DNA from: CAYUYM01 sp964449305
GTDB lineage: Bacteria; Bacteroidota; Ignavibacteria; SZUA-365; CAYQST01
Reading direction: 5' to 3'
Length of the DNA: 30,102 nucleotides
NCBI GenBank assembly: GCA_964449305.1
Contig: CAYUYM010000017.1
Location: forward strand, 1 to 30,102
The position numbers were made by a program, and so were the translations under genes. Positions 1-8,690 of the stretch are shown piece by piece. The number at the start of each line of letters is the position of its first letter. The first letter of the stretch is position 1. Under the pieces are notes generated by a model, which saw only the letters and a program-made list of their open reading frames with translations, did no database searches and was not told where the DNA came from.

Positions 1-2
1 GG

Positions 3-359
3 GTGATTGAGAACGCCCTCATCCATTACGCCCGCGTCGATGACGCAGGGCCGAAGCGCTCCGACGTCACGCTTCACCCCGTCACCGAACCCGCCACGCT
101 CAAGGCCGCGCTCACCGCGGCGCTCGGTGTGGATGTGGTGGTGGACAAGCGCCGCGAGATCTGGTTCATCGACAACGTGAAGTTCCACCTCGACCGCGTG
201 GAGGGCCTGGGCAGCTTCCTGGAGATCGAGGCCATCGACATCGACGGCGGCATCGGCGTTGCCGCCCTTCAACAGCAATGCCGGCAGCACATGGCAGGCC
301 TCGGCATCTGCAGCGGGGATCTGCTCGAGCGGTCGTACTCAGACATGGTGGGGAAGTGA
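3..359 (+). CDS. CYTH-domain protein (class IV adenylate cyclase-like), 5' truncated by window edge
   Basis: This is the C-terminal 118 residues of a CYTH (CyaB/thiamine-triphosphatase) superfamily protein; the reading frame is open to the left edge, so the true start lies outside the window. CYTH proteins form a beta-barrel tunnel that binds a triphosphate through Lys, Arg and Glu side chains and metal ions. Visible are LIHYARVD near the start, then KRREIWFIDNVKFHLDRVEG and LGSFLEIEA, the pattern of the class IV adenylate cyclase branch (alternating charged strands and an E-x-E pair). The N-terminal ExExK signature that would settle family membership is not in the window. The substrate (ATP to cAMP, or thiamine triphosphate or inorganic triphosphate) cannot be decided. 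The next start codon directly follows its stop, so the two genes are probably co-transcribed. Confidence 0.75.
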   Translation: MIENALIHYARVDDAGPKRSDVTLHPVTEPATLKAALTAALGVDVVVDKRREIWFIDNVKFHLDRVEGLGSFLEIEAIDIDGGIGVAALQQQCRQHMAGLGICSGDLLERSYSDMVGK

Positions 360-926
360 ATGAAGGCCACCGCCACAGCCCGACCAGACAACCTGACACC
401 GATCCAGTGGACATCCATGCGGCTCCGGATCCTGACCATCGTGATGATGTGGACACTGCTTCCCGGTGCAGCGCTGGCGCAGGGGAGGCCGGTGGTGGAC
501 TCACTGCGCTGGCTGGCGGGATGCTGGAGGATGGAGGATGCGACGACCGTGGTGGAGGAATGCTGGATGGCCCCGGCAGGCGGCGGCATGCTCGGCGTGG
601 GCAGGACGGTGGTGGACGGCATCCAACGGGAGCATGAGCTGCTGCGCATCCTCAAGTCCGACGATGGCGGCATCGAGCTGCTGGCACAGCCCTCCGGCCA
701 GCCTCCCGCACGCTTCGCGCTCACACAGATCGGGCCGCACTCCTGCCTGTTCGAGAATCCCGCGCACGACTTTCCCCGGAGCATCGGCTACCGGCTCGAC
801 GAAGCGGGCAACCTCCTTGCTTGGATCGAGGGCGATCTGCATGGCCGTGTGGAGCGCATCGAGTTTCCGTATCGACCCTCTCAGAGGACGATTCCCTGCG
901 CAGATGACATGGGAAAAGGACGGTGA
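360..926 (+). CDS. Exported DUF6265-like protein
   Basis: A small secreted protein of unknown function resembling the DUF6265 family. After a hydrophobic stretch ending in a signal-peptidase-like GAALAQ site, the mature part shows SLRWLAGCWRME, a bulky-residue pattern typical of that family, followed by ENPAHDFPRSIGYRL and a late AWIEGD. Two starts are possible. ATG 360 abuts the preceding stop and has GGGGAAG just upstream. ATG 417 would begin exactly at the signal peptide (MRLRILTIVMMW). The signal sequence argues for 417 as the biological start, although its ribosome binding site is weak. The protein is probably periplasmic. I know no established activity for the family; the fold is thought to be lipocalin-like, which is inference here. 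Confidence 0.7.
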   Translation: MKATATARPDNLTPIQWTSMRLRILTIVMMWTLLPGAALAQGRPVVDSLRWLAGCWRMEDATTVVEECWMAPAGGGMLGVGRTVVDGIQREHELLRILKSDDGGIELLAQPSGQPPARFALTQIGPHSCLFENPAHDFPRSIGYRLDEAGNLLAWIEGDLHGRVERIEFPYRPSQRTIPCADDMGKGR

Positions 927-1067
927 TGCGTGGAACTATGACGCGTGGAACGGGGCGCAACAACGCAGAACATGCATGATGCATCGCACACATGATGCGC
1001 ACGGCAGAGGGCGCATGATTCCTGAAACGGGGATTTCGAAGCGGATTTCAAAAATACGGAATCGATC

Positions 1068-1098
1068 TTTGTTTTTCCACCCTCGCATCGTATTTTTG
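1068..1098 (+). promoter_or_regulatory. Bacteroidota-type promoter of tRNA-Arg(CCG)
   Basis: TTTG at 1068-1071, a spacer of exactly 19 bases, then TATTTTTG at 1091-1098. This fits the Bacteroidota housekeeping consensus TTTG-N19-TAnnTTTG at every specified base. The 3' G of the downstream element lies 8 bases before the first base of the mature tRNA at 1106, so transcription would start essentially at the tRNA 5' end. The surrounding 60 bases are much more AT-rich than the rest of the window. Confidence 0.75.
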
Positions 1099-1105
1099 AA
1101 AGGAT

Positions 1106-1179
<74 letters not shown>

Positions 1180-1219
1180 CAAAGGAATCGCGTAACAACG
1201 AAACATTTGGAGAACACAC

Positions 1220-1921
1220 GTGCTCACTGCGAAAAAGAAACTGGCTGTCAGGAAGGCCGTCCCCGAATCCTCCTTCAGTGTGAACATGGGCATCGCCCAG
1301 GACTGGTACGAACAGTACAAGAAGTACATCCTGTGGGGTGGCCTGGCAGTGGTTGGCATCGTCATCTTTTCGGTGATCTACTTCTCCGGCCAGGCGACTT
1401 CTGAAAAGGAAGCGAATGCCGCGCTGAACAAGGTTCTCCCGCTCATCCAGCAGGGACAGTTCAAGCTCGCCATCGAGGGCGATCCCGCACGCAGGATTCC
1501 GGGTCTCAAGGATATCGCCGCCCAGTACAGCGGCACGAACTCCGGTGAGCTCGCCGCCACCTACATCGGCCAGTGCCATCTCGACCTCGGAGAGTTCGAC
1601 AACGCCATCGCGGCGTTCGACAACGCCTCACCCTCGGGGGATTTCCTGAAGTCGCTCGTGAAGAACGGCCTCGCCGCCGCCTACGAGGGAAAGAAGGAAT
1701 ACGCCAAGGCCGCGGGTCTCTACGAGGACGCCGCCAAAATGGTGGATGATGATTATCTCCGCGCCAACCGCTGGTTCAATGCCGGGCGCGCCTACTGCGT
1801 CGCCGGTGACAAGGCCAAGGCCATGGAGGCCTTCAAGATGGTGAAGGGTTCCAACACCCAGCAGTTCGAGGCTCCGATGAGCCGCCTCATGGCCCAGTAC
1901 GGTCTCGAGGAGCAGGAGTGA
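1220..1921 (+). CDS. Membrane-anchored tetratricopeptide-repeat protein
   Basis: A 233-residue protein with a short basic cytoplasmic N-terminus, one membrane helix at about residues 37-56 and a C-terminal run of TPR-like helix pairs (for example LAATYIGQCHLDLGEFDNAI and KNGLAAAYEGKKEYAKAAGL). The arrangement is like that of YfgM/Tol-Pal-associated TPR proteins: a single anchor and a periplasmic TPR domain for protein-protein contacts. The start is GTG 1220, preceded by TTGGAG at a suitable distance. No enzyme motif is present. The partner is unknown; a role as a periplasmic scaffold or chaperone cofactor is inference. A good hairpin terminator follows within 30 bases, so it is the last gene of its transcript. 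Confidence 0.8.
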   Translation: MLTAKKKLAVRKAVPESSFSVNMGIAQDWYEQYKKYILWGGLAVVGIVIFSVIYFSGQATSEKEANAALNKVLPLIQQGQFKLAIEGDPARRIPGLKDIAAQYSGTNSGELAATYIGQCHLDLGEFDNAIAAFDNASPSGDFLKSLVKNGLAAAYEGKKEYAKAAGLYEDAAKMVDDDYLRANRWFNAGRAYCVAGDKAKAMEAFKMVKGSNTQQFEAPMSRLMAQYGLEEQE

Positions 1922-1948
1922 TCATCGCTCCACGCAATTGACCACCGA

Positions 1949-1975
1949 GGGCCGGCACATGCCGGCCCTTCATTG
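1949..1975 (+). terminator. Intrinsic terminator after the TPR gene
   Basis: A perfect 8-bp stem GGGCCGGC/GCCGGCCC around the loop ACAT (1949-1968), followed by the moderately T-rich TTCATTG. It lies 28 bases after the TPR stop codon. Confidence 0.8.
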
Positions 1976-2003
1976 TATCGATGACGGCGAAAATGGTATT
2001 TTG
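1972..2003 (+). promoter_or_regulatory. Possible promoter of the glycosidase genes
   Basis: ATTG at 1972-1975 and GTATTTTG at 1996-2003, separated by 20 bases, resemble the TTTG-N19-TAnnTTTG consensus with small deviations. The position, after a terminator and about 60 bases before the hexosaminidase start, is sensible. Confidence 0.35.
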
Positions 2004-2065
2004 ACCGGACACGGCTGCCATCGGGACCGTCGGGCCGCCTTCCGATTCATTCCACCAGTGTCATC

Positions 2066-4414
2066 ATGAAGTACGTTCGATTCCTCCTCCTCGCGCTCCT
2101 GGTCACCATCGTGTGCGGGACTGCCGCAGCGCAGACCACCTCGATCTCCATCATTCCAAGGCCGACCCATGTGGAGCGCACACCGGGTGCCTTCTCACTC
2201 AACGCGGCGACGGTGGTCTCCTGGCCGAAGAACAACGACGATGTGGCGTTCGCGGCGGATCTCCTCATCCGGCAATTGCGTCGTGTGACGGGTCACCCGC
2301 TGCGTTTCGTCGACATGGGGGCGCTGCCGAACACGAACTTCATCCTCATCAATCCGATGTGCGAGGATGCCCTTGGCGACGAGGGCTACGTGATCGAGGC
2401 CGGTCTCGACAAGATCCTCCTCGAAGCGAACGCGCGGCATGGATTCTTCTACTCCGTGCAGAGCTTCCTCCAGATGCTGCCGCCCGAGATTCTCGGCACA
2501 CGCAGGGTGCGGCGGCGGTCGTGGGAGATCCCCTGCGCCATCATCCGCGATGTGCCACGCTTCCCGTGGCGGGGGATGCACCTCGACGTGGTGCGGCATT
2601 TCATGCCGGCATCCTTCATCAAGACCTACATCGACATGCTTGCACTGCACAAGATGAACGTGTTCCACTGGCATCTGACCGACGACCAGGGCTGGCGCAT
2701 CGAAATCCGGCGGCATCCGCGCCTCACCTCCGTTGGCGCATGGCGCGTGGACCGCGGGAAGGTGCACTGGAACGCGCGTGCCCCGCAGAAGCCGGGCGAG
2801 AAGGCGCGCTACGGTGGTTTCTACACACAGGCAGAGATCCGCGACATCGTGCGCTATGCCGCGGAGCGCAACATCACCGTGGTGCCCGAGATCGAGATGC
2901 CCGCGCACGCCATGGCGGCGCTCGCGGCCTATCCGCAGTTCAGCTGCACGGGGAAGCCACTCACCGTGCCTCCGGGCGGTGTCTGGCCCATCACCGACAT
3001 CTACTGTGCCGGCAGGGATTCCACCTTCCTGTTCCTCGAGAGCATCCTGGCCGAGGTGCTGGAGCTCTTCCCCTCCACATACATCCACATCGGTGGTGAC
3101 GAGGCGGACAAGAAGGAATGGAAGGTGTGCCCGCGCTGCCAGGAGCGCATCGTTCGCGAGGGGCTCAAAGATGAGGCCGGTCTCCAGAGTTGGTTCGTCC
3201 GCCGCATCGGGCGCTTTCTCGCCTCGAAGGGGCGCCGCCTCATCGGCTGGGACGAGATCCTTGAGGGCGGTCTCGCGCCGGATGCGGCCGTCATGTCGTG
3301 GCGCGGGATGGACGGCGGCATCGAGGCTGCGCGGCAGGGGCACGACTGCGTCATGACGCCGGGCAGCCACTGCTACTTGGACCACTACCAGGGCCGGCCG
3401 CAGTACGAACCCCCGGCCAACGGCGGCTACACACCTGCCGGCAGGGTGTATGCATTCGAACCGGTGCCGGACTCGCTGACGGCGGAACAGGCCCGCCACA
3501 TCCTTGGTGCGCAGGGCAATGTGTGGACCGAGTTCATCTCCACGCCCGCCCATGTGCAGTACATGACGCTGCCCCGCATGGCGGCGCTTGCCGAGGTGGT
3601 GTGGAGCCCGAAGGAGGGCCGCTCGTGGATGGAGTTCACCAACCGCCTGGAGACGCAGTTCCAGCGCTACCGCACGCTGGGCTGGAGGCATGCGTCAAGC
3701 GTGTACCAGGTGGACATCACCATCGGCACCGATCAGCGGACGAGGGAGGGGCTTGTGTCCCTGGCCAATGAACTGCGGGGCGGCGACATCCGCTACACGC
3801 TCAATGGCCGCACACCCACGGCCTCCTCGCCGCGCTACACCGATCCGTTCCGCGTCCCGACATCATGCACCATCATGGCTGCGACCTTCCGCAACGGCAG
3901 GCCCCTGGGGGCCGTGACGCAGCGCCGCGTCGATCTCCACAAGGCGGCGTTCAAGACGGTGCGCTATTCCGAGCCGTGTTCACCGCGCTATGATGGAGGC
4001 GGGGATGCGGCACTCACCAACACGCTTCACGGCACCATCGACCACCACGATGGGCAATGGCAGGGCTTCGAGGCCACCGACCTCAAGGCGGTGGTGGATC
4101 TGGAATCGACCATCCCCGTATCCCGCATCGCCGTGTCGTTCCTCGAGAAGCAGGCCTCCTGGATCTTCCTCCCTCGCAGGGTGGAGTTCGCCGTCTCCAT
4201 CGACGGTCTCACCTGGACGCCCGTCGAGTCGCAGACAATCACCGCGACGCAGAACGCCCCCGAGCCCGCCATCCGCGAGGTGACGTGCCGTGCGGGCGGC
4301 GTGCGCGCCCGCTACATCCGCGTCTACGCGACGAACATCACCACCGTGCCGGGCTGGCATCCGGGCAGCGGTGGCAAGGCCTGGCTCTTTGTCGACGAGA
4401 TCACCGTGGAGTAG
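2066..4414 (+). CDS. Exported beta-N-acetylhexosaminidase, GH20
   Basis: Hydrolyses terminal non-reducing beta-linked GlcNAc or GalNAc by substrate-assisted catalysis. The 782 residues comprise a signal peptide (1 to about 23, ending GTAAAQ), a GH20b N-terminal domain (about 30-155), the GH20 TIM barrel (about 160-515), a chitobiase C-terminal-like strand domain near 570 (RYTLNGRTPTASS) and a discoidin/F5-F8 type C-like carbohydrate-binding domain at about 650-782. Diagnostic motifs are HWHLTDDQGWRIEI near residue 202 and HIGGDEADK, which places the catalytic Asp-Glu pair at D345-E346; a WDE(I) triad piece follows near 390. It ends without a T9SS sorting domain, so it is probably periplasmic. 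The fucosidase gene starts 67 bases downstream, and the two enzymes probably act in succession on fucosylated amino-sugar glycans. Confidence 0.93.
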   Translation: MKYVRFLLLALLVTIVCGTAAAQTTSISIIPRPTHVERTPGAFSLNAATVVSWPKNNDDVAFAADLLIRQLRRVTGHPLRFVDMGALPNTNFILINPMCEDALGDEGYVIEAGLDKILLEANARHGFFYSVQSFLQMLPPEILGTRRVRRRSWEIPCAIIRDVPRFPWRGMHLDVVRHFMPASFIKTYIDMLALHKMNVFHWHLTDDQGWRIEIRRHPRLTSVGAWRVDRGKVHWNARAPQKPGEKARYGGFYTQAEIRDIVRYAAERNITVVPEIEMPAHAMAALAAYPQFSCTGKPLTVPPGGVWPITDIYCAGRDSTFLFLESILAEVLELFPSTYIHIGGDEADKKEWKVCPRCQERIVREGLKDEAGLQSWFVRRIGRFLASKGRRLIGWDEILEGGLAPDAAVMSWRGMDGGIEAARQGHDCVMTPGSHCYLDHYQGRPQYEPPANGGYTPAGRVYAFEPVPDSLTAEQARHILGAQGNVWTEFISTPAHVQYMTLPRMAALAEVVWSPKEGRSWMEFTNRLETQFQRYRTLGWRHASSVYQVDITIGTDQRTREGLVSLANELRGGDIRYTLNGRTPTASSPRYTDPFRVPTSCTIMAATFRNGRPLGAVTQRRVDLHKAAFKTVRYSEPCSPRYDGGGDAALTNTLHGTIDHHDGQWQGFEATDLKAVVDLESTIPVSRIAVSFLEKQASWIFLPRRVEFAVSIDGLTWTPVESQTITATQNAPEPAIREVTCRAGGVRARYIRVYATNITTVPGWHPGSGGKAWLFVDEITVE

Positions 4415-4481
4415 GACAGACAACGACACCGCGTCACGCCCGACCGCCCACTTCTTCATCACCCACAGCCGCGGGTCTCCC

Positions 4482-5921
4482 ATGCACCGAACGCACGCTT
4501 TCCGCCTGCTTCTCACACTGCTTCTCTGCGTCTTGTGTCTGCCGCTTCCCCTGTCCGCCCAGGATGGGGAGATGGAGACCGATTCCCTGGTGCTGAGGAA
4601 GCTTGAGTGGTTCAGGGATCAGAAGTTCGGTTTCATGATGCACTGGGGGCCGTACAGCCAGTGGGGCATCGTGGAGTCATGGTCCATCTGTCCGGAGGAT
4701 GTGGACTGGGCGCCGCGGCGTTTCCCGACCTACGATGAGCACGTCCGTCAGTACGAGCTTCTGCCGCGCACGTTCAACCCGGTGCGGTTCGATCCCGCAT
4801 CATGGGCCACTGCCGCCGCCGATGCGGGCATGCGCTATCTCGTGTTCACCACGAAGCATCACGACGGGTTCTGCATGTTCGACACGCGGCAGACCGACTA
4901 CCGCATCACCGATCCCTCCTGCCCTTTTGCGGCCGATCCGCGTGCCGACATCACGCGGCAGCTCTTCGACGCGTTCCGGGCGAAGGGGTTCGGCATCGGC
5001 GCCTACTTCTCCAAGCCGGACTGGCATTCACCGTACTACTGGGCGCCGCAATGGGGTCGGGGCGACAGGAATGTGAACTACGTGATCGCGCGGCATCCCG
5101 ATCTGTGGCGGAAGTTCTGTGAGCACACCTTCAACCAGATCGAGGAGCTCATGACCGGCTACGGCGCGGTGGACATCCTGTGGCTCGACGGCGGGTGGGT
5201 GCGCCCGATGCGCGATGCCGACTTCGAGGCGTTCAAGCCGGAGAACGGTCTCCGCGTGGCGCTCCAGAACCAGGACATCGACATGCCGCGCATCGCCGCC
5301 ATGGCGCGCCGGCACCAGCCGGGTCTTCTGGTGGTGGACCGCACCGTGACGGGCCGCTACGAGAACTACCGCACACCCGAGCAGCAGGTGCCCGACACGC
5401 CGCCCGCCTACCCGTGGGAGACCTGCATGACCATGGCCAACCAGTGGTCGTATCTTCCGGGCGATGAATACAAACCCGCGCGAAAGCTCATCCATCTGCT
5501 CGTGGACATCGTGGCAAAGGGCGGCAACTTCCTCCTCAATGTCGGCCCGACGCCCGAAGGCACGCTGCCCGACACCGCGCTCGCCCGCATGCGGGAGATC
5601 GGCCGATGGATTCGCGTCAACGGTGGGGCGATCCACGCGACGCGCCCGGTGGCACCCTACAAGGACGGACGCGTGTGCTTCACCACCGCCGCTGACGGCA
5701 CGGTGTTCGCCATCGTGCTTGCGGACACGGACCAGGGCCGGCCGCCTGCCGAGGTGGCATTCACGGCCCCCTTCGCCGGTGTGCGCGGTGCGCGCATGCT
5801 GGGCAGCGACACCGTGCTCCCCGCGATGGTGCGCGACGGGCGCTGTGTGATCCGCATCCCGGAAGCCCTCCGGATGCATCCGCCCTGCGAGCATGCCTGG
5901 GCGCTGGAGCTGCAACGATGA
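4482..5921 (+). CDS. Exported alpha-L-fucosidase, GH29
   Basis: Retaining alpha-L-fucosidase of about 479 residues, a normal family length. The reading frame is open upstream into the hexosaminidase gene. I chose ATG 4482 because it opens a clear signal peptide (MHRTHAFRLLLTLLL, cleavage near PLSAQ). Typical GH29 features are KFGFMMHWGPYSQWG near the start of the domain, the TTKHHDGFCMFDT motif (H126-H127-D128) and VDILWLDGGW, whose Asp (D236) is the expected nucleophile. Later come KGGNFLLNVGPTPEG and a short C-terminal beta domain. The acid/base residue is not conserved across the family and I cannot assign it. The stop codon overlaps the next gene start as ATGA, which implies translational coupling with the RDD protein. 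Confidence 0.93.
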   Translation: MHRTHAFRLLLTLLLCVLCLPLPLSAQDGEMETDSLVLRKLEWFRDQKFGFMMHWGPYSQWGIVESWSICPEDVDWAPRRFPTYDEHVRQYELLPRTFNPVRFDPASWATAAADAGMRYLVFTTKHHDGFCMFDTRQTDYRITDPSCPFAADPRADITRQLFDAFRAKGFGIGAYFSKPDWHSPYYWAPQWGRGDRNVNYVIARHPDLWRKFCEHTFNQIEELMTGYGAVDILWLDGGWVRPMRDADFEAFKPENGLRVALQNQDIDMPRIAAMARRHQPGLLVVDRTVTGRYENYRTPEQQVPDTPPAYPWETCMTMANQWSYLPGDEYKPARKLIHLLVDIVAKGGNFLLNVGPTPEGTLPDTALARMREIGRWIRVNGGAIHATRPVAPYKDGRVCFTTAADGTVFAIVLADTDQGRPPAEVAFTAPFAGVRGARMLGSDTVLPAMVRDGRCVIRIPEALRMHPPCEHAWALELQR

Positions 5922-6376
5922 CACCGGCGGGCACGGCCGCCACCGCACGCCAGGTTCCGCGGTACGCCACGGCCGGGCGGCGGGCTCTGGCGCTCATCCT
6001 GGACTTCGTCGCGATGAGCATGGTATTCTTTCCCGTGACGCGCATCGTCAAGGGCACATGGCTCATGACCCGTGCGGACCATCTCTGGGACATCTTCGAT
6101 CCGCTCTGTGGCGTCTTTCTCGTCGTCATCATCGCCTACTTCATCCTGCTCGAGGGGCTGGCGGGTGCCACCATCGGGAAGCTGCTGCTGCGCCTGCGCG
6201 TGCGGCTGGTGGACGGCGGCCGCATGGGATTGCGGCAGGCCGCGGTGCGCACGGCATGGCGGCTCGTGGACGGCATCCTGTTCAACCTCGTCGGCTGGTG
6301 GTTCATCACGCACTCGCCCCTGCGCCAGCGGCTCGGTGACCGCCGTGCCGGGACGGTGGTGCTTCACGAGGACTGA
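5918..6376 (+). CDS. RDD family integral membrane protein
   Basis: A 152-residue protein with the RDD signature: an Arg (R22) and Asp (D29) in the first helix (RRALALILDF), the conserved loop GATIGKLLLRLRV after the second helix, and LGDRRAGTVVL at the end. About three membrane helices lie near residues 23-40, 66-83 and 113-130. RDD proteins are proposed to be small transporters or membrane stress proteins; no substrate can be deduced. The start ATG overlaps the fucosidase stop (ATGA), and recG begins 20 bases after its own stop, so it sits inside an operon. The functional link to either neighbour is not evident. Confidence 0.88.
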   Translation: MTPAGTAATARQVPRYATAGRRALALILDFVAMSMVFFPVTRIVKGTWLMTRADHLWDIFDPLCGVFLVVIIAYFILLEGLAGATIGKLLLRLRVRLVDGGRMGLRQAAVRTAWRLVDGILFNLVGWWFITHSPLRQRLGDRRAGTVVLHED

Positions 6377-6396
6377 CACAGGAGAGGCGCGGAACC

Positions 6397-8541
6397 ATGG
6401 CCCCATCCACACCCGAGACATCCGTCATGTACCTGCCCGGCGTCGGCCCGCGGCGGGCTGCCGCACTGGAAGCCGTGGGCATCACGACGATCCGCGATCT
6501 CCTGCACTGGTACCCGCGGCGCTGGCTGGACAGGACGACCATCGTGCCCATCGCCCGCCTCGGGATGCACCGCGATGTGGTGGTGACAACAGTGGGGCAG
6601 GTGGTCTCGGTGGAGATGATGGCGGCGCGCCGTCGTCGCGTGGTGGTGACACTGCGGGATGGATTCGCCACGATGGAGCTCGTGTTCTTCCAGGGGCTGA
6701 CCTGGTGGAGGGAGGCGTTCGAGGTGGGGGAGATGGTCGCCGCCTCGGGGTCGGTGACCCTCTTCGGCCGCCGGGCGAGCATCGTGCATCCGGACATCGA
6801 CCGGCTGGTGGAGGGCGACACGCTCGAGTTCATCAACACCGGTGGCATCATCCCCGTGTACAAGTCCGGTGCGGATCTCGAGAAGGTGGGGTTGAACCGG
6901 CATGGCGGGTTCCGCCGGCTCATCCGCACGGCCATCGACGCGCATCTGCAGGAGATGGAGGACCACTTCAGCGACGCATTCCGTGAGCGGCACCGGCTCG
7001 CCCCATTGCAGCAGGCGCTGCGCACCATCCACTTCCCTTCATCGCAGGAGGCGCTCGCGCCGGCGCGGCGCAGGCTGGTGTTCGACGAGTTCTTCCTTCT
7101 CTCCCTGATGATGGCGCACCAGAAGCACGGGGCGACGGTGGAGCTTGCGGGCATCGCCTTTTCGCCGGAGAGCCCGCGTGCGCGGGCCCTGGCGGCACGA
7201 CTCCCCTTTGCGCTCACCGCGGCGCAGCGGCGCGTGATCCAGGAGATCCTCGCCGACATGCAGCGGCCGCACCCGATGAACCGGCTCCTCCACGGTGATG
7301 TGGGCAGCGGCAAGACCATCGTCGCGGTGCTTGTGGCGCTCGTGGCGATCGACAACGGCTGTCAGGTGGCTCTCATGGCCCCGACGGAGATCCTTGCCGC
7401 ACAGCATTTCCGGACCATGTCGGTGCTGCTGGAGGGGAGCGGTGTGGAGCTGCGCCTCCTCACCGGGCGGCAGCGTAAGCGCGAGAAGGATCCGGCGCTG
7501 GCGGACATCGCGGCGGGCCGGGCACACATCGTGATCGGGACGCATGCGCTCATCCAGGGCGGGGTGGTGTTCGACCGGCTCGGCCTTGTGATCATCGACG
7601 AGCAGCACCGCTTCGGCGTGCGGCAGCGCGGGGAGCTGCGCAACAAGGGGGTGACGCCCGATGTGCTCGTCATGACGGCGACACCCATCCCGCGCACCCT
7701 GTCGATGACGGTGTACGGCGATCTCGACGTCTCCGCCCTCGACGAGCTGCCGCCGGGGCGCCGTCCCATCGTGACGGCCGTGCGCTTCGAGAAGAACCGC
7801 CAGGCGGTGGAGGATTTCATCCGCACGGAGATCGGCCGCGGGGCGCAGGCCTACATCGTGCTGCCACTGGTGGAGGAGTCGGAGAAGCTGGATCTCAAGG
7901 CGGCGACGGAGCAGTACGAGCAACTTTCGCGCGAGGTGTTCACCGACCTGCGGCTGGGGCTGCTCCACGGGCGCACACCCGAGGTGGAGAAGGAGGCGGT
8001 GATGGGCGCCTTCCTGCGCCGGGAGATCGACGTGCTTGTCGCGACCACGGTGATCGAGGTGGGCGTGGATGTGCCCAACGCCTCGGTGATGGTGATCGAG
8101 CATGCGGACCGCTTCGGTCTGGCGCAGCTCCACCAGCTCCGCGGCCGTGTGGGCCGGGGTCAGCAGCAGTCCTACTGCATCCTCATGACCTCGGAGCAGG
8201 CATATTACGCACGCACCGCCACGAGCGATGGCGGCTCGGAGCCCTCGCCCGCGCGCGTGCGTCTCGACACGCTGCGCGATTCGAACGACGGCTTCCACAT
8301 CGCCGAAGTGGATCTCCATCTGCGCGGGCCGGGGGAGATCTGGGGGACGATGCAGAGCGGGTATCCCGAGCTGCGCATCGCCGACATCGAGGCCGACGCG
8401 GACATTCTGGAGGAGGCGCGCGTGGCGGCCTTTGCCATCGTGGAGAGCGATCCGACGCTGTCGCGGCCGGAGCACCGGCGGCTCGCCCGTGTGCTGAGTC
8501 CCGCCCTTCGTGAGCGCTTCAAGGATGCGGCCACCGCATGA
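6397..8541 (+). CDS. recG: ATP-dependent DNA helicase RecG
   Basis: A superfamily 2 helicase that reverses stalled replication forks and migrates branched DNA in the cytoplasm. At 714 residues it has the full RecG layout. The N-terminal wedge/OB domain opens with YLPGVGPRRAAALE and includes the fork-binding region to about residue 190. The helicase core has Walker A LLHGDVGSGKT near 299, MAPTEILAAQHF, the DEQH box (IIDEQHRFGVRQRGE) near 399, MTATPIPRTL, and the motif V/VI block VEVGVDVPNASVMVIEH followed by QLRGRVGRG. The C-terminal TRG hairpin region with GPGEIWGTMQSG is present. The start at ATG 6397 has AGGAGAGG upstream. It is intact, with no missing motif. It is probably transcribed with the two glycosidases and the RDD gene, without an obvious functional link. 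Confidence 0.97.
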   Translation: MAPSTPETSVMYLPGVGPRRAAALEAVGITTIRDLLHWYPRRWLDRTTIVPIARLGMHRDVVVTTVGQVVSVEMMAARRRRVVVTLRDGFATMELVFFQGLTWWREAFEVGEMVAASGSVTLFGRRASIVHPDIDRLVEGDTLEFINTGGIIPVYKSGADLEKVGLNRHGGFRRLIRTAIDAHLQEMEDHFSDAFRERHRLAPLQQALRTIHFPSSQEALAPARRRLVFDEFFLLSLMMAHQKHGATVELAGIAFSPESPRARALAARLPFALTAAQRRVIQEILADMQRPHPMNRLLHGDVGSGKTIVAVLVALVAIDNGCQVALMAPTEILAAQHFRTMSVLLEGSGVELRLLTGRQRKREKDPALADIAAGRAHIVIGTHALIQGGVVFDRLGLVIIDEQHRFGVRQRGELRNKGVTPDVLVMTATPIPRTLSMTVYGDLDVSALDELPPGRRPIVTAVRFEKNRQAVEDFIRTEIGRGAQAYIVLPLVEESEKLDLKAATEQYEQLSREVFTDLRLGLLHGRTPEVEKEAVMGAFLRREIDVLVATTVIEVGVDVPNASVMVIEHADRFGLAQLHQLRGRVGRGQQQSYCILMTSEQAYYARTATSDGGSEPSPARVRLDTLRDSNDGFHIAEVDLHLRGPGEIWGTMQSGYPELRIADIEADADILEEARVAAFAIVESDPTLSRPEHRRLARVLSPALRERFKDAATA

Positions 8542-8580
8542 CCGGGCGTTTCCCCAATGCAGATCCTTTGCTGACAGCGC

Positions 8581-8611
8581 TTTCTCAATCCCCGATTTTT
8601 CACGAATTTTG
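8581..8611 (+). promoter_or_regulatory. Possible promoter of the metallopeptidase gene
   Basis: TTTC at 8581-8584, exactly 19 bases, then GAATTTTG at 8604-8611: one mismatch to each half of TTTG-N19-TAnnTTTG. It lies in an AT-rich patch between recG and the peptidase and would give a leader of roughly 70 bases. Confidence 0.45.
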
Positions 8612-8690
8612 AAGGCTGTTTGAAACGGACGGAGTGTATCACCACCTCCCAGGATTTTCCATGCATCATCCCATAATTTTTGAGGCATTC

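Noticed and set aside
2195..3691. Minus-strand open frame of 498 codons opposite the hexosaminidase
   Set aside because: Shadow of the GH20 gene; no signal peptide or family motif.
7039..8688. Minus-strand open frame of 549 codons opposite recG
   Set aside because: Antisense to all conserved RecG motifs; Arg/His-rich with no recognisable fold.
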